Origin: Polaromonas sp.
GTDB lineage: Bacteria; Pseudomonadota; Gammaproteobacteria; Burkholderiales; Burkholderiaceae_C
Length of the DNA stretch: 64,000 nucleotides
Reading direction: 5' to 3'
NCBI RefSeq assembly: GCF_012927455.1
Contig: NZ_JABBPE010000015.1
Location: 186,001 to 250,000 of the forward strand
In this document: positions 1 through 8,754 of the stretch, one piece after another
How the letters are laid out: every line of letters starts with the position of its first letter
Numbering within the stretch: the stretch's first letter is position 1
Position numbers and translations under genes: made by a program
The notes under the pieces: model-generated
What the model was told of the DNA's origin: nothing
The model's database searches: none
The model's input: the letters and a program-made list of their open reading frames with translations, nothing else

Positions 1-928
1 CACCAGCCTGGGACACCGCTGCCGCGGCGCGCGTGTCGACGGCGCGATGGTGCCGCTCAACACGCCGTTGCAAAACGGCCAGACCGTGGAGGTGATTACG
101 GCCAAGGAAGGCGGGCCGTCGCGCGATTGGCTTAACCCGGAACTGGGCTTTTTGTCCAGCCACCGGGCGAAATCGAAAGTGCGTGCGTGGTTCAACGCTT
201 TGGCGATGGAGCAAACGATGGCGAAGGGTCGGGAGGCGGTTGAAAAGCTGCTGCAGCGCGAAGGTAAAACCGCCATGAAGCTGCTCGATCTCGCGGTGCT
301 TTTGGGCTTTAAGACGGCTGAGGATTTGTTTGAAGTCGTGGGGAAGGACGAGTTGTCGTTGCGCACTATTGAAAACATGCTGCGCCCCCCAGAGCCCGTG
401 GTGCCTGCGGGCGACTTCGTGCTGCCCAAAAAAATACGGCATTCCGAACGCTCTGGCCAGCGCGGCAAGGGCAACGTGCTGGTGGTAGGCATCGACTCTC
501 TTTTGACTCAACTGGCCAAGTGCTGCAAACCAGCGCCACCGGATCAGATTCTCGGCTTTGTCACGAAGGGCAGGGGAGTGAGTATTCATCGCGCCGATTG
601 CAGCAATTTCCGCAACATGGCCAGCGGTAGTCCCGACCGGGTAATCGAGGTGCAATGGAGTTTGCCAGGTACGCAAGACGGCTCGGTCTACCCGGTAGAT
701 GTGGCCATTGAGGCAGCCGACCGGCAAGGTTTGTTGCGCGATATTTCCGAAGTGTTTACCAAGGAAAAAATGAACGTCATTGGCGTGCAAACGCAGTCGG
801 TCAAAGACAATCGCGGTGGCACTGCGTGGATGACCTTCACGGTGGAGGTGGCGCAATCGGGCCGGCTCAATCAGGTGCTGGGGCTGGTGGCTGAAGTGCC
901 GGGCGTGCGCTCAGCCCGGAGACGCTGA
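1..928 (+). CDS. relA: (p)ppGpp synthetase RelA, C-terminal part (5' truncated by window)
   Basis: The frame is open from base 2, so this is the last ~309 residues of a RelA/SpoT-family stringent-response enzyme. Visible parts are the end of the TGS domain (a TVEVIT strand near base 85), a helical region with the SRDWLNP motif, the cysteine-rich CCKPAPPD motif near base 521, and a C-terminal ACT domain ending in an Arg-rich tail. The synthetase and hydrolase domains lie outside the window, so RelA is preferred over SpoT only from the look of the C-terminus. The product binds ribosomes and makes (p)ppGpp in amino-acid starvation. The first in-frame ATG, at 47, is internal and not the start. 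Confidence 0.88.
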   Translation, partial: TSLGHRCRGARVDGAMVPLNTPLQNGQTVEVITAKEGGPSRDWLNPELGFLSSHRAKSKVRAWFNALAMEQTMAKGREAVEKLLQREGKTAMKLLDLAVLLGFKTAEDLFEVVGKDELSLRTIENMLRPPEPVVPAGDFVLPKKIRHSERSGQRGKGNVLVVGIDSLLTQLAKCCKPAPPDQILGFVTKGRGVSIHRADCSNFRNMASGSPDRVIEVQWSLPGTQDGSVYPVDVAIEAADRQGLLRDISEVFTKEKMNVIGVQTQSVKDNRGGTAWMTFTVEVAQSGRLNQVLGLVAEVPGVRSARRR

Positions 929-991
929 TTCGCAGTTTGGTTTTTATTTGGTAATTTTATGGAGCAAGGCAATACTGGTGTTCTGCCCTGC

Positions 992-997
992 TACAAT
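992..997 (+). promoter_or_regulatory. Possible -10 element of the tRNA-Val promoter
   Basis: TACAAT lies 21 bases before the mature tRNA 5' end, which suits a short tRNA leader. No good -35 is visible 17 bases upstream, so this is a weak call. Confidence 0.4.
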
Positions 998-1017
998 CAT
1001 TGCTTCGAACAGTCCTT

Positions 1018-1094
1018 AGGCGCGTAGCTCAGCTGGTTAGAGCACCACCTTGACATGGTGGGGGTCGTTGGTTCGAGTCCAATCGCGCCTACCA
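1018..1094 (+). tRNA. tRNA-Val (GAC)
   Basis: A 77-base cloverleaf with acceptor stem AGGCGCG pairing CGCGCCT, D-arm GCTCAGCTGGTTAGAGC, anticodon stem CCACC/GGTGG around loop TTGACAT (anticodon GAC, reading GUC), T-arm containing GGTTCGAGTCC, discriminator A and an encoded CCA at 1092-1094. It sits alone between relA and phaR. Confidence 0.97.
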
Positions 1095-1249
1095 ATTCCT
1101 TTAAATCGTTTCCTGTTTCTTAAGAATATTCCTTCGGGATGTAGTCTTTTTGCGGCAGGGTAAACCAAGGGGATTGCGACCGTTCAGAGTTCCTAGAATG
1201 TACATAACCCTGGCGCTATGACGCAGGGCGTCATTCAAAGGAATATTCA

Positions 1250-1864
1250 GTGCAAAAAAGCAAATCCGTCAGTGCCAAGTCCCGCGTGCCAGCCACGCCG
1301 GACGGCTTTGCTGCGGACAACATTGCCGCCGATGACAATAAGGCGGATGAAGGAAGTTCTGCACCCACCCGTGTCATCAAAAAGTATCCGAATCGGCGGC
1401 TTTACGATACCGAGACTTCGGCTTACATCACGCTCAGCGACGTTCAAAACCTGGTGATGGCCAGCGCGCAGTTTGTGGTGCGCGACGCCAAGACCAATGA
1501 AGACCTCACGCGCAGCATCCTGCTGCAGATTATTCTTGAAGAAGAGACGGCCGGAGCCCCGATGTTTACCGAGGCTGTGCTCGCCAACATCATCCGTTTC
1601 TACGGTAACGCGATGCAAAGCTTTATGGGTGCGTATCTCGAAAAAAACGTGCAGACTTTCATGGATCTGCAGGTCAAGATGGCTGAGCAATCGAAGGGCT
1701 TGAGCCCCGAAATGTGGGCGCAAGTCATGAGTGCCAAATCGCCCATGATGCAGGGCATGATGGGCAACTATGTCGAGCAGTCCAAGAACGTATTTACACA
1801 GATGCAGGAGCAAATGCAAAAGCAGAGCGAACAAATGCTCTCGGCCTTTGGTCTGAAGCGCTGA
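1250..1864 (+). CDS. phaR: Polyhydroxyalkanoate synthesis repressor PhaR
   Basis: 204 residues from a GTG at 1250, with AAAGGA about eight bases upstream. The N-terminal DNA-binding domain (about residues 40-100) carries the family signature IKKYPNRRLYDT followed by YITLSDV. A PHB-accumulation-regulator region follows, then a Met/Gln-rich C-terminal tail. In the family, PhaR binds nascent PHB granules and represses phasin (phaP) and its own gene, freeing DNA when polymer is made. It implies that the organism stores PHA, although no pha biosynthesis gene is in the window. The start is supported by the RBS; the first ~40 residues are low complexity. Confidence 0.93.
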   Translation: MQKSKSVSAKSRVPATPDGFAADNIAADDNKADEGSSAPTRVIKKYPNRRLYDTETSAYITLSDVQNLVMASAQFVVRDAKTNEDLTRSILLQIILEEETAGAPMFTEAVLANIIRFYGNAMQSFMGAYLEKNVQTFMDLQVKMAEQSKGLSPEMWAQVMSAKSPMMQGMMGNYVEQSKNVFTQMQEQMQKQSEQMLSAFGLKR

Positions 1865-1937
1865 CTTTGGGCTTGCTTTTTAGGATCTATTCGAGGCCGA
1901 GGACTGCCGCCTGGACTGCTCTGAGACAATAGAGGCC

Positions 1938-3356
1938 ATGAGCGACGTTTTTACCCCACCCCCTATTTCAGCCACCAATCCCGCAAAATCCATCCCGCGC
2001 GTAGGTTTTGTCAGCCTGGGTTGCCCCAAGGCGCTGACGGATTCCGAATTGATTCTCACGCAACTGAGTGCCGAGGGTTACCAGACCTCCAAAACCTTTG
2101 AAGGCGCGGACCTGGTGATTGTCAATACCTGCGGCTTTATTGACGATGCCGTCAGGGAAAGCCTGGACACCATCGGTGAAGCGCTGGCCGCCAATGGCAG
2201 GGTCATTGTCACCGGCTGTCTGGGGGCCAAGGCCGGCGAAAGCGGTGACAATTTGGTGCGCCAGATGCACCCCAGCGTGCTGGCGGTGACCGGCCCCCAT
2301 GCCACGCAAGAAGTCATGGATGCGGTGCATCTGAATCTTCCCAAGCCGCATGACCCGTTTATTGACCTGGTGCCCAACACCTTTGGCATTGCCGGCATCA
2401 AGCTCACTCCCAGGCACTATGCCTACCTGAAGATCAGTGAGGGCTGCAACCACCGTTGCACCTTCTGCATCATTCCATCAATGCGTGGTGACCTGGTGTC
2501 GCGCTCTATTGGCGATGTACTCAACGAAGCACGTGCCTTGTTCGAGGGTGGCGTGAAGGAACTGCTGGTGATCAGCCAGGACACCTCCGCCTATGGCGTG
2601 GATGTGAAATACCGCACCGGCTTCTGGGACGGCAAACCGATCAAGACGCGTATGCTGGAACTGGTCCAGGCCCTGGGTGATATCGCTGAGCCCTACGGGG
2701 CATGGGTGCGCTTGCACTACGTTTATCCCTATCCCAGTGTGGATGAAGTGCTGCCCTTGATGGCAACCGGCAAGGTGCTGCCCTATCTGGACGTGCCTTT
2801 GCAACACAGCCACCCGGATGTGCTCAAGCGCATGAAGCGGCCAGCCAGCGGCGAGAAAAACCTGGAACGCATTGCGCGCTGGCGCGAGATCTGCCCCGAG
2901 ATTGTCATTCGCAGCACCTTCATTGCCGGCTTTCCGGGCGAAACCGAAGCCGAATTTGAGCATCTGCTGGATTTCATGCGCGAAGCAAAAATTGACCGCG
3001 CCGGTTGCTTTGCCTACAGCGCGGTGCAGGGCGCTGCTGCCAATGACATTGCCGGCATGCTTCCTTTGGCCTTGCGTGAAGAGAGACGAGCCCGTTTCAT
3101 GGCTGTGGCCGAAGCCGTCTCAAGCCAAAAATTGCAGCAGCGCATCGGCGCCATCATGCAGGTGCTGGTGGACTCGGCGCCGGCGCTGGGTCGAAAAGGC
3201 GGTACCGGTCGCTCCTATGCCGACGCGCCCGAGATTGATGGCGTGGTCAAGCTGCTGCCGCCGGAGAAAATCAGCAAGACGCTGAAGGTGGGTGAATTCA
3301 CCAAGGCTCGCATCGTCGGAACCCAGGGCCACGACCTGATCGCTGTACCGGTCTGA
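1938..3356 (+). CDS. rimO: Ribosomal protein S12 methylthiotransferase RimO
   Basis: 472 residues. The N-terminal UPF0004 domain holds the three auxiliary-cluster cysteines ([20 protein letters not shown]). The radical-SAM core has CNHRCTFC, the CxxxCxxC cluster motif, near residue 170, and a TRAM domain ends the protein. RimO adds a methylthio group to the conserved Asp of ribosomal protein S12. Length and motif spacing are typical. It stands alone between phaR and a converging tRNA gene. Confidence 0.96.
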   Translation: MSDVFTPPPISATNPAKSIPRVGFVSLGCPKALTDSELILTQLSAEGYQTSKTFEGADLVIVNTCGFIDDAVRESLDTIGEALAANGRVIVTGCLGAKAGESGDNLVRQMHPSVLAVTGPHATQEVMDAVHLNLPKPHDPFIDLVPNTFGIAGIKLTPRHYAYLKISEGCNHRCTFCIIPSMRGDLVSRSIGDVLNEARALFEGGVKELLVISQDTSAYGVDVKYRTGFWDGKPIKTRMLELVQALGDIAEPYGAWVRLHYVYPYPSVDEVLPLMATGKVLPYLDVPLQHSHPDVLKRMKRPASGEKNLERIARWREICPEIVIRSTFIAGFPGETEAEFEHLLDFMREAKIDRAGCFAYSAVQGAAANDIAGMLPLALREERRARFMAVAEAVSSQKLQQRIGAIMQVLVDSAPALGRKGGTGRSYADAPEIDGVVKLLPPEKISKTLKVGEFTKARIVGTQGHDLIAVPV

Positions 3357-3487
3357 ACTACGTTTGTGGACACGGTTTGTGGGCTGATACTTTGGTTCCG
3401 TTACCGGATGCGTTGCCTGAGCCGTCGCGAGGCTGATGTTGAAAGTCAGCATGTTGGCGAGTGGCCGTGACATGCGGCTTGGAAAGC

Positions 3488-3515
3488 AAAAAGGCCACTG
3501 TTTGGCAGTGGCCTT
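3488..3515 (-). terminator. Intrinsic terminator after tRNA-Leu
   Basis: A perfect 10-bp stem (3491-3500 with 3506-3515) and 5-base loop; on the minus strand it is followed by TTTTT. It ends the minus-strand tRNA-Leu transcript and may also stop rimO transcription from the other side. Confidence 0.8.
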
Positions 3516-3568
3516 AATTTCGCTAACTCAACGAAAATCAGTTAAATATTTAGACGCTTGAGTAATTT

Positions 3569-3653
3569 TGGTGCCCGGGAGAGAACTCGAATCTCCACAT
3601 CTTGCGATACACGGACCTGAACCGTGCGCGTCTACCAATTCCGCCACCCGGGC
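3569..3653 (-). tRNA. tRNA-Leu (CAG)
   Basis: Class II tRNA of 85 bases on the minus strand: acceptor GCCCGGG/CCCGGGC, D-arm GGCGGAATTGGTAGACGC, anticodon loop TTCAGGT (anticodon CAG), a long variable arm, T-arm GGTTCGAG-like (here GATTCGAGTTC), discriminator A and encoded CCA. It is transcribed toward rimO and ends at the adjacent hairpin. Confidence 0.96.
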
Positions 3654-3950
3654 ACATCAAGCAGTGTACCATTACATCAACGTTTTAACGGGTCACGCCT
3701 CTGAAATATTTCAGTGTCATGCGCAATTCCATGCCTAAAAACTGCATGCACTTAAGGCGGGCGGAGAGCTCTGCCATCTTCCTGCCTGAACTGCGCCGAT
3801 GCGGCAGGCCGGTATGTCATGAATCGCGGCTAGTATCTGCATGAGCAACTATACAAAACCGGTCCCGACCTGACCCTTTTCATTCATTACTTATTCATGC
3901 TTCTGGTTTAGCCACGTGTTGCCAGGGCATCTCACGAAAGAGACTTTTTT
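3654..3950. other. Intergenic region, tRNA-Leu to rnr
   Basis: About 300 bases with no coding signal of its own. The right end (3912-3950) stays open in the rnr frame but has no ATG, GTG or TTG. The left end must hold the minus-strand tRNA-Leu promoter. A GAAAGAG stretch at 3936-3942 can act as the Shine-Dalgarno for rnr. Confidence 0.5.
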
Positions 3951-6293
3951 ATCAAAACAACTCACCAACTATCCGGCACATCGTCCGGACTCCTCGCTGA
4001 ATTCGAGGGAACTGTTTCCGGCCACCGCGACGGCCATGGTTTTGTTCAGCGTGACGACGGCGAAGCCGACATCTACTTGCCGCCCAATGAAATGCGCGCT
4101 GTGCTGCACAAGGATCGTGTCAAAGCGCGCATCGTGCGGCATGACCGCAAGAACCGGCCTGAAGGCCGCGTGACCGAAATCATCGAGCGGTCGTCCAACC
4201 CCATCATCGGTCGGCTGCTTCAGGAAAGCGGTGTCTGGCTGGTCGCGCCCGAAGACAAGCGCTATGGGCAAGATGTGTTAATTCCCAAAGCCGCTACCGG
4301 CACCGCCAAGCCTGGCCAGATCGTGGTGGTGCAGCTGACCGAGCCGCCCGCCCTGTTTGGCCAGCCAGTGGGCAGGGTCAAGGAAGTGCTGGGCGAGATT
4401 GACGATCCGGGCATGGAAATTGAAATTGCGGTGCGCAAATATGGCGTGCCGCACGAGTTCAGCGACGAGGCGCTGGCATTGGCCCGCACCTTGCCGGACG
4501 CCGTGCGACCTCTTGACAAAAAGCACCGTATTGACCTGACCGATGTGCCGCTGGTCACCATTGACGGTGAAGACGCGCGCGACTTTGACGACGCCGTTTA
4601 CTGCGAGCCCGCCAAAGTCGGACGAGGCAAAGGCTGGCGCCTGCTGGTGGCCATCGCTGACGTGAGTCACTACGTGGAGACCGGCAGCGCCATCGATATT
4701 GACGCCTACGACCGGGCCACCAGCGTGTATTTCCCGCGCCGCGTGATTCCCATGCTGCCGGAAAAGCTGTCCAACGGTCTGTGCTCACTCAACCCCAATG
4801 TTGAGCGCCTGTGCATGGTGTGCGACATGCTGGTCAACGCCAAAGGCGAGGTGCACGCCTACCAGTTTTACCCGGCCGTGATGTTCAGCCAGGCCCGCTT
4901 TACCTACACCGAAGTGGCCGCCATCCTGGCCAATACACGCGGCCCGGAAGCCGCGCAACGCAAGGCGCTGGTGCCGCATTTGCTGGATCTGAACGAGGTC
5001 TACCAGGTCCTGCTCAAGGAGCGCGGCGTACGCGGCGCGGTGGATTTTGAAACCACCGAAACCCAGATTGTTTGCGACGAAGTCGGGCGGATTGAAAAAA
5101 TCGTGCCGCGCACCCGCAACGTGGCGCACCGCCTGATCGAGGAGGCCATGCTGGCAGCCAACGTCTGCTCGGCCGACTTCATCGCGCAGAGCAAGCACAT
5201 TGGTCTGTTTCGCGTGCACGAAGGTCCGACGCCCGAGAAAAAGGACATGCTGCGCGCCTACCTCAAGGCGATTGGCCTGGGCATGACCATCAGCGACGAC
5301 CCGACCCCTGGTGAGTTCCAGCAGATTGCCATGGCCACCAAAGACCGGCCGGATGCGCCACAGATCCACTCGATGCTGCTGCGCTCCATGCAGCAGGCTA
5401 TTTACACCCCCATGAACAGCGGTCATTTTGGGCTGGCTTACGAGGCCTACACGCATTTCACCAGCCCGATTCGGCGTTATCCGGACCTGCTGGTGCACCG
5501 TGTCATCAAGGCCGTCCTGAACAAGGGCAAATATCAGTTGCCGACCTTGCCGACGCCGGGCGAGGCCGAGGCCAAGCTGTCCAAACGGCTGGCCTCGCGC
5601 ATCAGGGATGTGAAGGAACCGACGCAGAAACCCAAAAAAGCCACGGCCGACGAACTGGCCTGGCAGGCTGCGGGCCTGCATTGCAGCGCCAACGAACGCC
5701 GCGCTGACGAAGCCAGCCGCGATGTCGAGGCCTGGCTTAAGTGCAAATACATGCGCGAGCATCTGGGCGAAGAATTTGGCGGTGTGGTCACGGCGGCCAC
5801 CGGTTTTGGCATCTTTGTGACGCTGGACGCCATGTACGTGGAAGGTCTGGTGCACATCACCGAACTCGGCAGCGAATATTTCCGCTTCGACGAAGCCCGC
5901 CAGGAGTTGCGCGGCGAGCGCAGCGGTCTGCGCTATGCCATCGGAACGCGGGTGCGGGTGCAGGTCAGTCGGGTTGACCTGGATGGCCGCAAAATTGATT
6001 TTCGTCTGGTCAATGAGGGCGAAGATCTGGTGGGCCGGGCCATGAAAGACAAGAACGGCAGCCATGCCGCAGAGTCGCCAGCGCAGGAACGCGGTGCACC
6101 GCGCCAAGCGGGCGGCAGGGGTGCGGGCCAAGCCAGTGAAAAAGGCGCGGGCAAGCGTTCAGAGTCGCGTTCCGGTGGCCGCGATGCCGGGTCAGACAGG
6201 GCGCCGAAATCGCCTATCCAGGCGCTGAAAGCGGCAGTCAAAAAGGCCGCGAGCAACACTGGACGCAAGCTGGGCAAAAAGCCACGTCGCTAG
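3951..6293 (+). CDS. rnr: Ribonuclease R, unusual start
   Basis: A 3'-5' exoribonuclease that degrades structured RNA and helps rRNA and tmRNA quality control. Order: N-terminal cold-shock domain (SGHRDGHGFVQ from about base 4017), second CSD, RNB catalytic domain with the metal-binding DGEDARDFDDAV near base 4563, S1 domain near base 5770 (GVVTAATGFGIFV), and a Lys/Arg/Gly-rich tail. Family similarity clearly begins before the first standard in-frame start (TTG at 4077), which would cut the first CSD. The frame is open back to the stop at 3909 with no ATG/GTG/TTG. ATC at 3951, 8 bases after GAAAGAG, is my proposed start (780 residues). A frameshift in the T6 run just before it is the alternative. 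Confidence 0.85.
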   Translation: MKTTHQLSGTSSGLLAEFEGTVSGHRDGHGFVQRDDGEADIYLPPNEMRAVLHKDRVKARIVRHDRKNRPEGRVTEIIERSSNPIIGRLLQESGVWLVAPEDKRYGQDVLIPKAATGTAKPGQIVVVQLTEPPALFGQPVGRVKEVLGEIDDPGMEIEIAVRKYGVPHEFSDEALALARTLPDAVRPLDKKHRIDLTDVPLVTIDGEDARDFDDAVYCEPAKVGRGKGWRLLVAIADVSHYVETGSAIDIDAYDRATSVYFPRRVIPMLPEKLSNGLCSLNPNVERLCMVCDMLVNAKGEVHAYQFYPAVMFSQARFTYTEVAAILANTRGPEAAQRKALVPHLLDLNEVYQVLLKERGVRGAVDFETTETQIVCDEVGRIEKIVPRTRNVAHRLIEEAMLAANVCSADFIAQSKHIGLFRVHEGPTPEKKDMLRAYLKAIGLGMTISDDPTPGEFQQIAMATKDRPDAPQIHSMLLRSMQQAIYTPMNSGHFGLAYEAYTHFTSPIRRYPDLLVHRVIKAVLNKGKYQLPTLPTPGEAEAKLSKRLASRIRDVKEPTQKPKKATADELAWQAAGLHCSANERRADEASRDVEAWLKCKYMREHLGEEFGGVVTAATGFGIFVTLDAMYVEGLVHITELGSEYFRFDEARQELRGERSGLRYAIGTRVRVQVSRVDLDGRKIDFRLVNEGEDLVGRAMKDKNGSHAAESPAQERGAPRQAGGRGAGQASEKGAGKRSESRSGGRDAGSDRAPKSPIQALKAAVKKAASNTGRKLGKKPRR

Positions 6294-6340
6294 GATTCCC
6301 ATGACCTGTTTTTTTTCATTTCCTGAAGGCTAAGGAATCT

Positions 6341-6904
6341 ATGCTGATCCGTGTCCTTGGCTTCTTGCTTGAAACCCTGTTCTTCGTGCTGATTGCGGCG
6401 GCGCTGCTGCGTGCCTGGATGAACTGGCTGCGCATCAACATGAGCGCGCAACCGGGTCATTTTGTGATGGCCGTGAGCGACTGGCTGGTCAAACCGCTGC
6501 GACGTGTCTTGCCCAAGGCGCTGGCGCAGTCACGGCTGGATTGGGCCAGCGTGCTGGCCGCCGTGCTGCTGGCCCTCATCTACGCCCTGGTGTGGGCGGC
6601 GTTGTTCGGCGTGCTGGCGGCATCCTGGTCCTCGGGTTTCGAGCTGACGGTCTTGCTGGCGCTGCTGGGTTTTGCCCTGAAGATGCTAATCCGGGTGACG
6701 CTGCAAACCCTACTGATCCTGGTTCTGGGTTTTGCCATCCTGTCATGGGTCCAGCCCGGTTCGTCCGCCTATGTGTTGCTGGCTCGCCTCACTGATCCCT
6801 TGCTGGCGCCGCTGCGGCGTGTGATTCCCACCATAGGCGGCGTGGATTTGTCAGCGCTGGTGCTGTTGCTGCTGCTGCAAATCGGCATGATGGTTTTGGT
6901 CTAG
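6341..6904 (+). CDS. YggT family integral membrane protein
   Basis: 187 residues from ATG 6341 with AAGGA just upstream. Two YggT repeats, each with hydrophobic helices and the family pattern of a Leu/Pro-rich loop (PLRRVLPKA at about residue 53; PLLAPLRRVIPTIGG at about 155), and a hydrophobic C-terminus. YggT proteins sit in the inner membrane; their role is poorly defined (osmotic stress and cell-division links in some bacteria). The 3' end overlaps the converging nnr gene by 54 bases. Confidence 0.85.
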   Translation: MLIRVLGFLLETLFFVLIAAALLRAWMNWLRINMSAQPGHFVMAVSDWLVKPLRRVLPKALAQSRLDWASVLAAVLLALIYALVWAALFGVLAASWSSGFELTVLLALLGFALKMLIRVTLQTLLILVLGFAILSWVQPGSSAYVLLARLTDPLLAPLRRVIPTIGGVDLSALVLLLLLQIGMMVLV

Positions 6905-8452
6905 GCGCGCCAGCGCCGAGGCCGTAAAAGGCTGGCCTGGCCGCTGGGTTGCCCACGCATCGGCTGCCTGTCCGTGCGCAAACACCGCGCTGCAGGCCGC
7001 CGCAAAAGCGCTCAAGCCACTGGCCAGGTAGGCCCCGATCATGCCGGCCAGTACATCGCCGGTACCCGGCGTGGCCAGCAAGGCATTGCCGCTGGCGTTG
7101 ATGAACGGGGGTTGGCCGGGAGCGGCGACGACACTGCCGGAACCCTTGAGCACCACCACACACTGAAACCGCTCGGCCAGCTGGCGCGCTGCTGCCAGGC
7201 GGTCGCCCTGCACCTGCGCGGCACTGCTTCCTGCCAGGCGAGCCGCTTCCAGCGGGTGGGGCGTCAGCACCGTGCTGTAACCCCTGTGGTGGCGGGCTTG
7301 CAACTGGTCCTGCAATTGCGAATCCAGAGCAATTGCATTGAGTGCGTCGGCATCCAGCACCGCCCGCGGCGCCGTTGCCAGCACTTTGGCTATGACGCTT
7401 CTAACGGCGTCGCCACCGCCGCAGCCGCAGACCACCACCTGGTGCTTCAAGTCCAGCGCCTCGGGCGCGCGAAACATCAGTTCGGGCTGCTGCAGGTCGA
7501 CGTTCAGAGCGGCCTTGCCGAGCAAGGCCACAAAGACCCGGCCCGCCCCGGCATGCAGTGCCGCCCTGGCGGCCAGCAAGGCAGCACCCGTCATGTGGCT
7601 GGCGATTGAGGATTCGCCGCCCAAAACGGCCACGTCGCCAAAACTGCCTTTGTGGCTGGCGTGTGCGGCGTGACTGCGCAGCCCCGGACTGGCGCGGTCC
7701 GCGCCCAGCAGCCAGGCGCAGGGCTGCGCTAGGGCGCCGGCCGCTTGCGCTGTGATGCCCAGGTCATCAAACCACACCTGGCCGGAACGGTCGCGTCCAC
7801 TGGCGGTGAACAGTCCCGGCTTTAATGTTAATAAAGTTAGGGTAAAAACGGCTCCAGCCCAATAGGGACGGGCGCAAGCTGCTATTGATTTAATAGCGTC
7901 AGGTGAAGGAGCGACAGGAGCTGCCGAGCCCGTGTCAGCATCCAGTCCGGTTGGAATGTCCACCGCAAGCCGCGGTGCCGGACTGGCCTGCATACGCGCC
8001 AGCCAATGCAGCATCAGCGCGCTGCCGTCGCGTTTCGGATCCAGCCTGGCGCCAATGCCGAGCAGGGCATCGATGCAGAAATCAAAATCGGACGGCGGCT
8101 CGGTGGCCATGGGCACGCCAGCGGCCAAAGCCCGCGCCCGGGAAGCGCGGGCATCGGGCGGCGACTCTGTTTTTCCGCCGGGCAAACCGGTCCAGGTCAC
8201 CACGACCGCCTTGCCCCACTGGTGCAACTGCAGCGCCGCTTCAAAACCGTCGCCCCCGTTGTTGCCGGGCCCGCAGGCAATCCAGATGCGCTGGGCGTGC
8301 GGCGCCAGTGCCAGCACCAGACGGGCAACCGAAAGACCGGCACGCTGCATCAGCGTGTGCGGCGCCAAGCTGATGGCGGACTGGCGTTCGATTTGTTGTG
8401 TTGCCGCTACGCTGTGCAGCGGGTAGCTCAAGAGGCTGGAGATCTTTTGCAT
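6851..8452 (-). CDS. nnr: Bifunctional NAD(P)H-hydrate epimerase / ADP-dependent dehydratase
   Basis: 533 residues. The N-terminal YjeF epimerase domain has ACGPGNNGGDGFEAA (about residue 60). The C-terminal ribokinase-like dehydratase domain has LTPHPLEAARL and GTGDVLAGMIGAYLASG with the catalytic Asp. Together they repair hydrated NADH and NADPH (NADHX/NADPHX). ATG 8452 is preferred to an upstream GTG at 8473 because the family begins close to this Met, although no clear RBS is seen. A dispersed repeat copy (7851-7897) lies in frame in the linker between the domains and adds an AACARPYW-like stretch. It converges on, and overlaps, the YggT gene. Confidence 0.93.
   Translation of the reverse strand: MQKISSLLSYPLHSVAATQQIERQSAISLAPHTLMQRAGLSVARLVLALAPHAQRIWIACGPGNNGGDGFEAALQLHQWGKAVVVTWTGLPGGKTESPPDARASRARALAAGVPMATEPPSDFDFCIDALLGIGARLDPKRDGSALMLHWLARMQASPAPRLAVDIPTGLDADTGSAAPVAPSPDAIKSIAACARPYWAGAVFTLTLLTLKPGLFTASGRDRSGQVWFDDLGITAQAAGALAQPCAWLLGADRASPGLRSHAAHASHKGSFGDVAVLGGESSIASHMTGAALLAARAALHAGAGRVFVALLGKAALNVDLQQPELMFRAPEALDLKHQVVVCGCGGGDAVRSVIAKVLATAPRAVLDADALNAIALDSQLQDQLQARHHRGYSTVLTPHPLEAARLAGSSAAQVQGDRLAAARQLAERFQCVVVLKGSGSVVAAPGQPPFINASGNALLATPGTGDVLAGMIGAYLASGLSAFAAACSAVFAHGQAADAWATQRPGQPFTASALARLDQNHHADLQQQQQHQR
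7851..7897 (+). repeat. Dispersed GCAAGC-GCTAT repeat, copy in nnr
   Basis: GGGCGCAAGCTGCTAT followed by TGATTTAATAGC: a short stem-forming repeat, here inside the nnr coding region on the opposite strand. See the repeat finding for the other copies. Confidence 0.7.
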
Positions 8453-8535
8453 CGAGCGATTGTGCGCCGCCACAGCGCTGACAGGTCAGGCTGCCTGCAG
8501 CGCTAAATGTCCCTTCGCTTGACATTGGCTTTAGT

Positions 8536-8577
8536 TTGATAAATGTCAAATGATGCAACTGATGTGATCAATAAAAT
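8536..8577 (+). promoter_or_regulatory. FNR/ANR-type activated promoter for the mtr genes
   Basis: Box TTGAT-AAAT-GTCAA at 8536-8549 and -10-like TAAAAT at 8572-8577; the box centre is about 41.5 bases before the inferred start near 8584, the geometry of class II FNR/CRP activation. Sequence and spacing match the promoter at 14713. There is no obvious -35, as expected for an activator-dependent promoter. Confidence 0.72.
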
Positions 8578-8625
8578 TAAATCCAGTCGCGCTTCTCTCC
8601 TGAATTTTCTAAAACTTTCAAGAAA

Positions 8626-8690
8626 CTCCGTCCACTCTCGCTCATGCTGAGCGCCAACCGGATTTTGTCCCAATAGGTTTTTGGACGGAG
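8626..8690 (+). promoter_or_regulatory. Structured 5' leader of the mtrC-type gene
   Basis: CTCCGTCCA at 8626-8634 pairs perfectly with TGGACGGAG at 8682-8690, enclosing a smaller CGCTCA/TGAGCG hairpin (8639-8653). It would lie in the untranslated leader between the inferred start (~8584) and ATG 8755. Confidence 0.5.
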
Positions 8691-8754
8691 CAATGCTCAA
8701 GCGCGGTTAAAGACAGCAAATGTCAACACGGTTAATAAAAGGGTGGAGGATTAA

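Larger units (their letters stand above)
8453..8754. other. Divergent control region between nnr and the mtrC-type gene
   Basis: About 300 bases with no convincing gene. It holds the FNR-type box (8536-8549), its -10 element, and a predicted 170-base structured leader of the cytochrome gene. Confidence 0.7.

Noticed and set aside
1247..1834. Long minus-strand open frame opposite phaR
   Set aside because: It mirrors the PhaR frame, has no family resemblance and no RBS; a shadow of a GC-rich gene.
4785..6131. 448-codon minus-strand open frame opposite rnr
   Set aside because: Composition (His, Gln, Arg-rich) is typical of antisense shadow; rnr motifs are clear on the other strand.
8503..8700. 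Small minus-strand frame between nnr and mtrC-type genes
   Set aside because: It covers the FNR box and leader hairpin, lacks an RBS and resembles no known protein.
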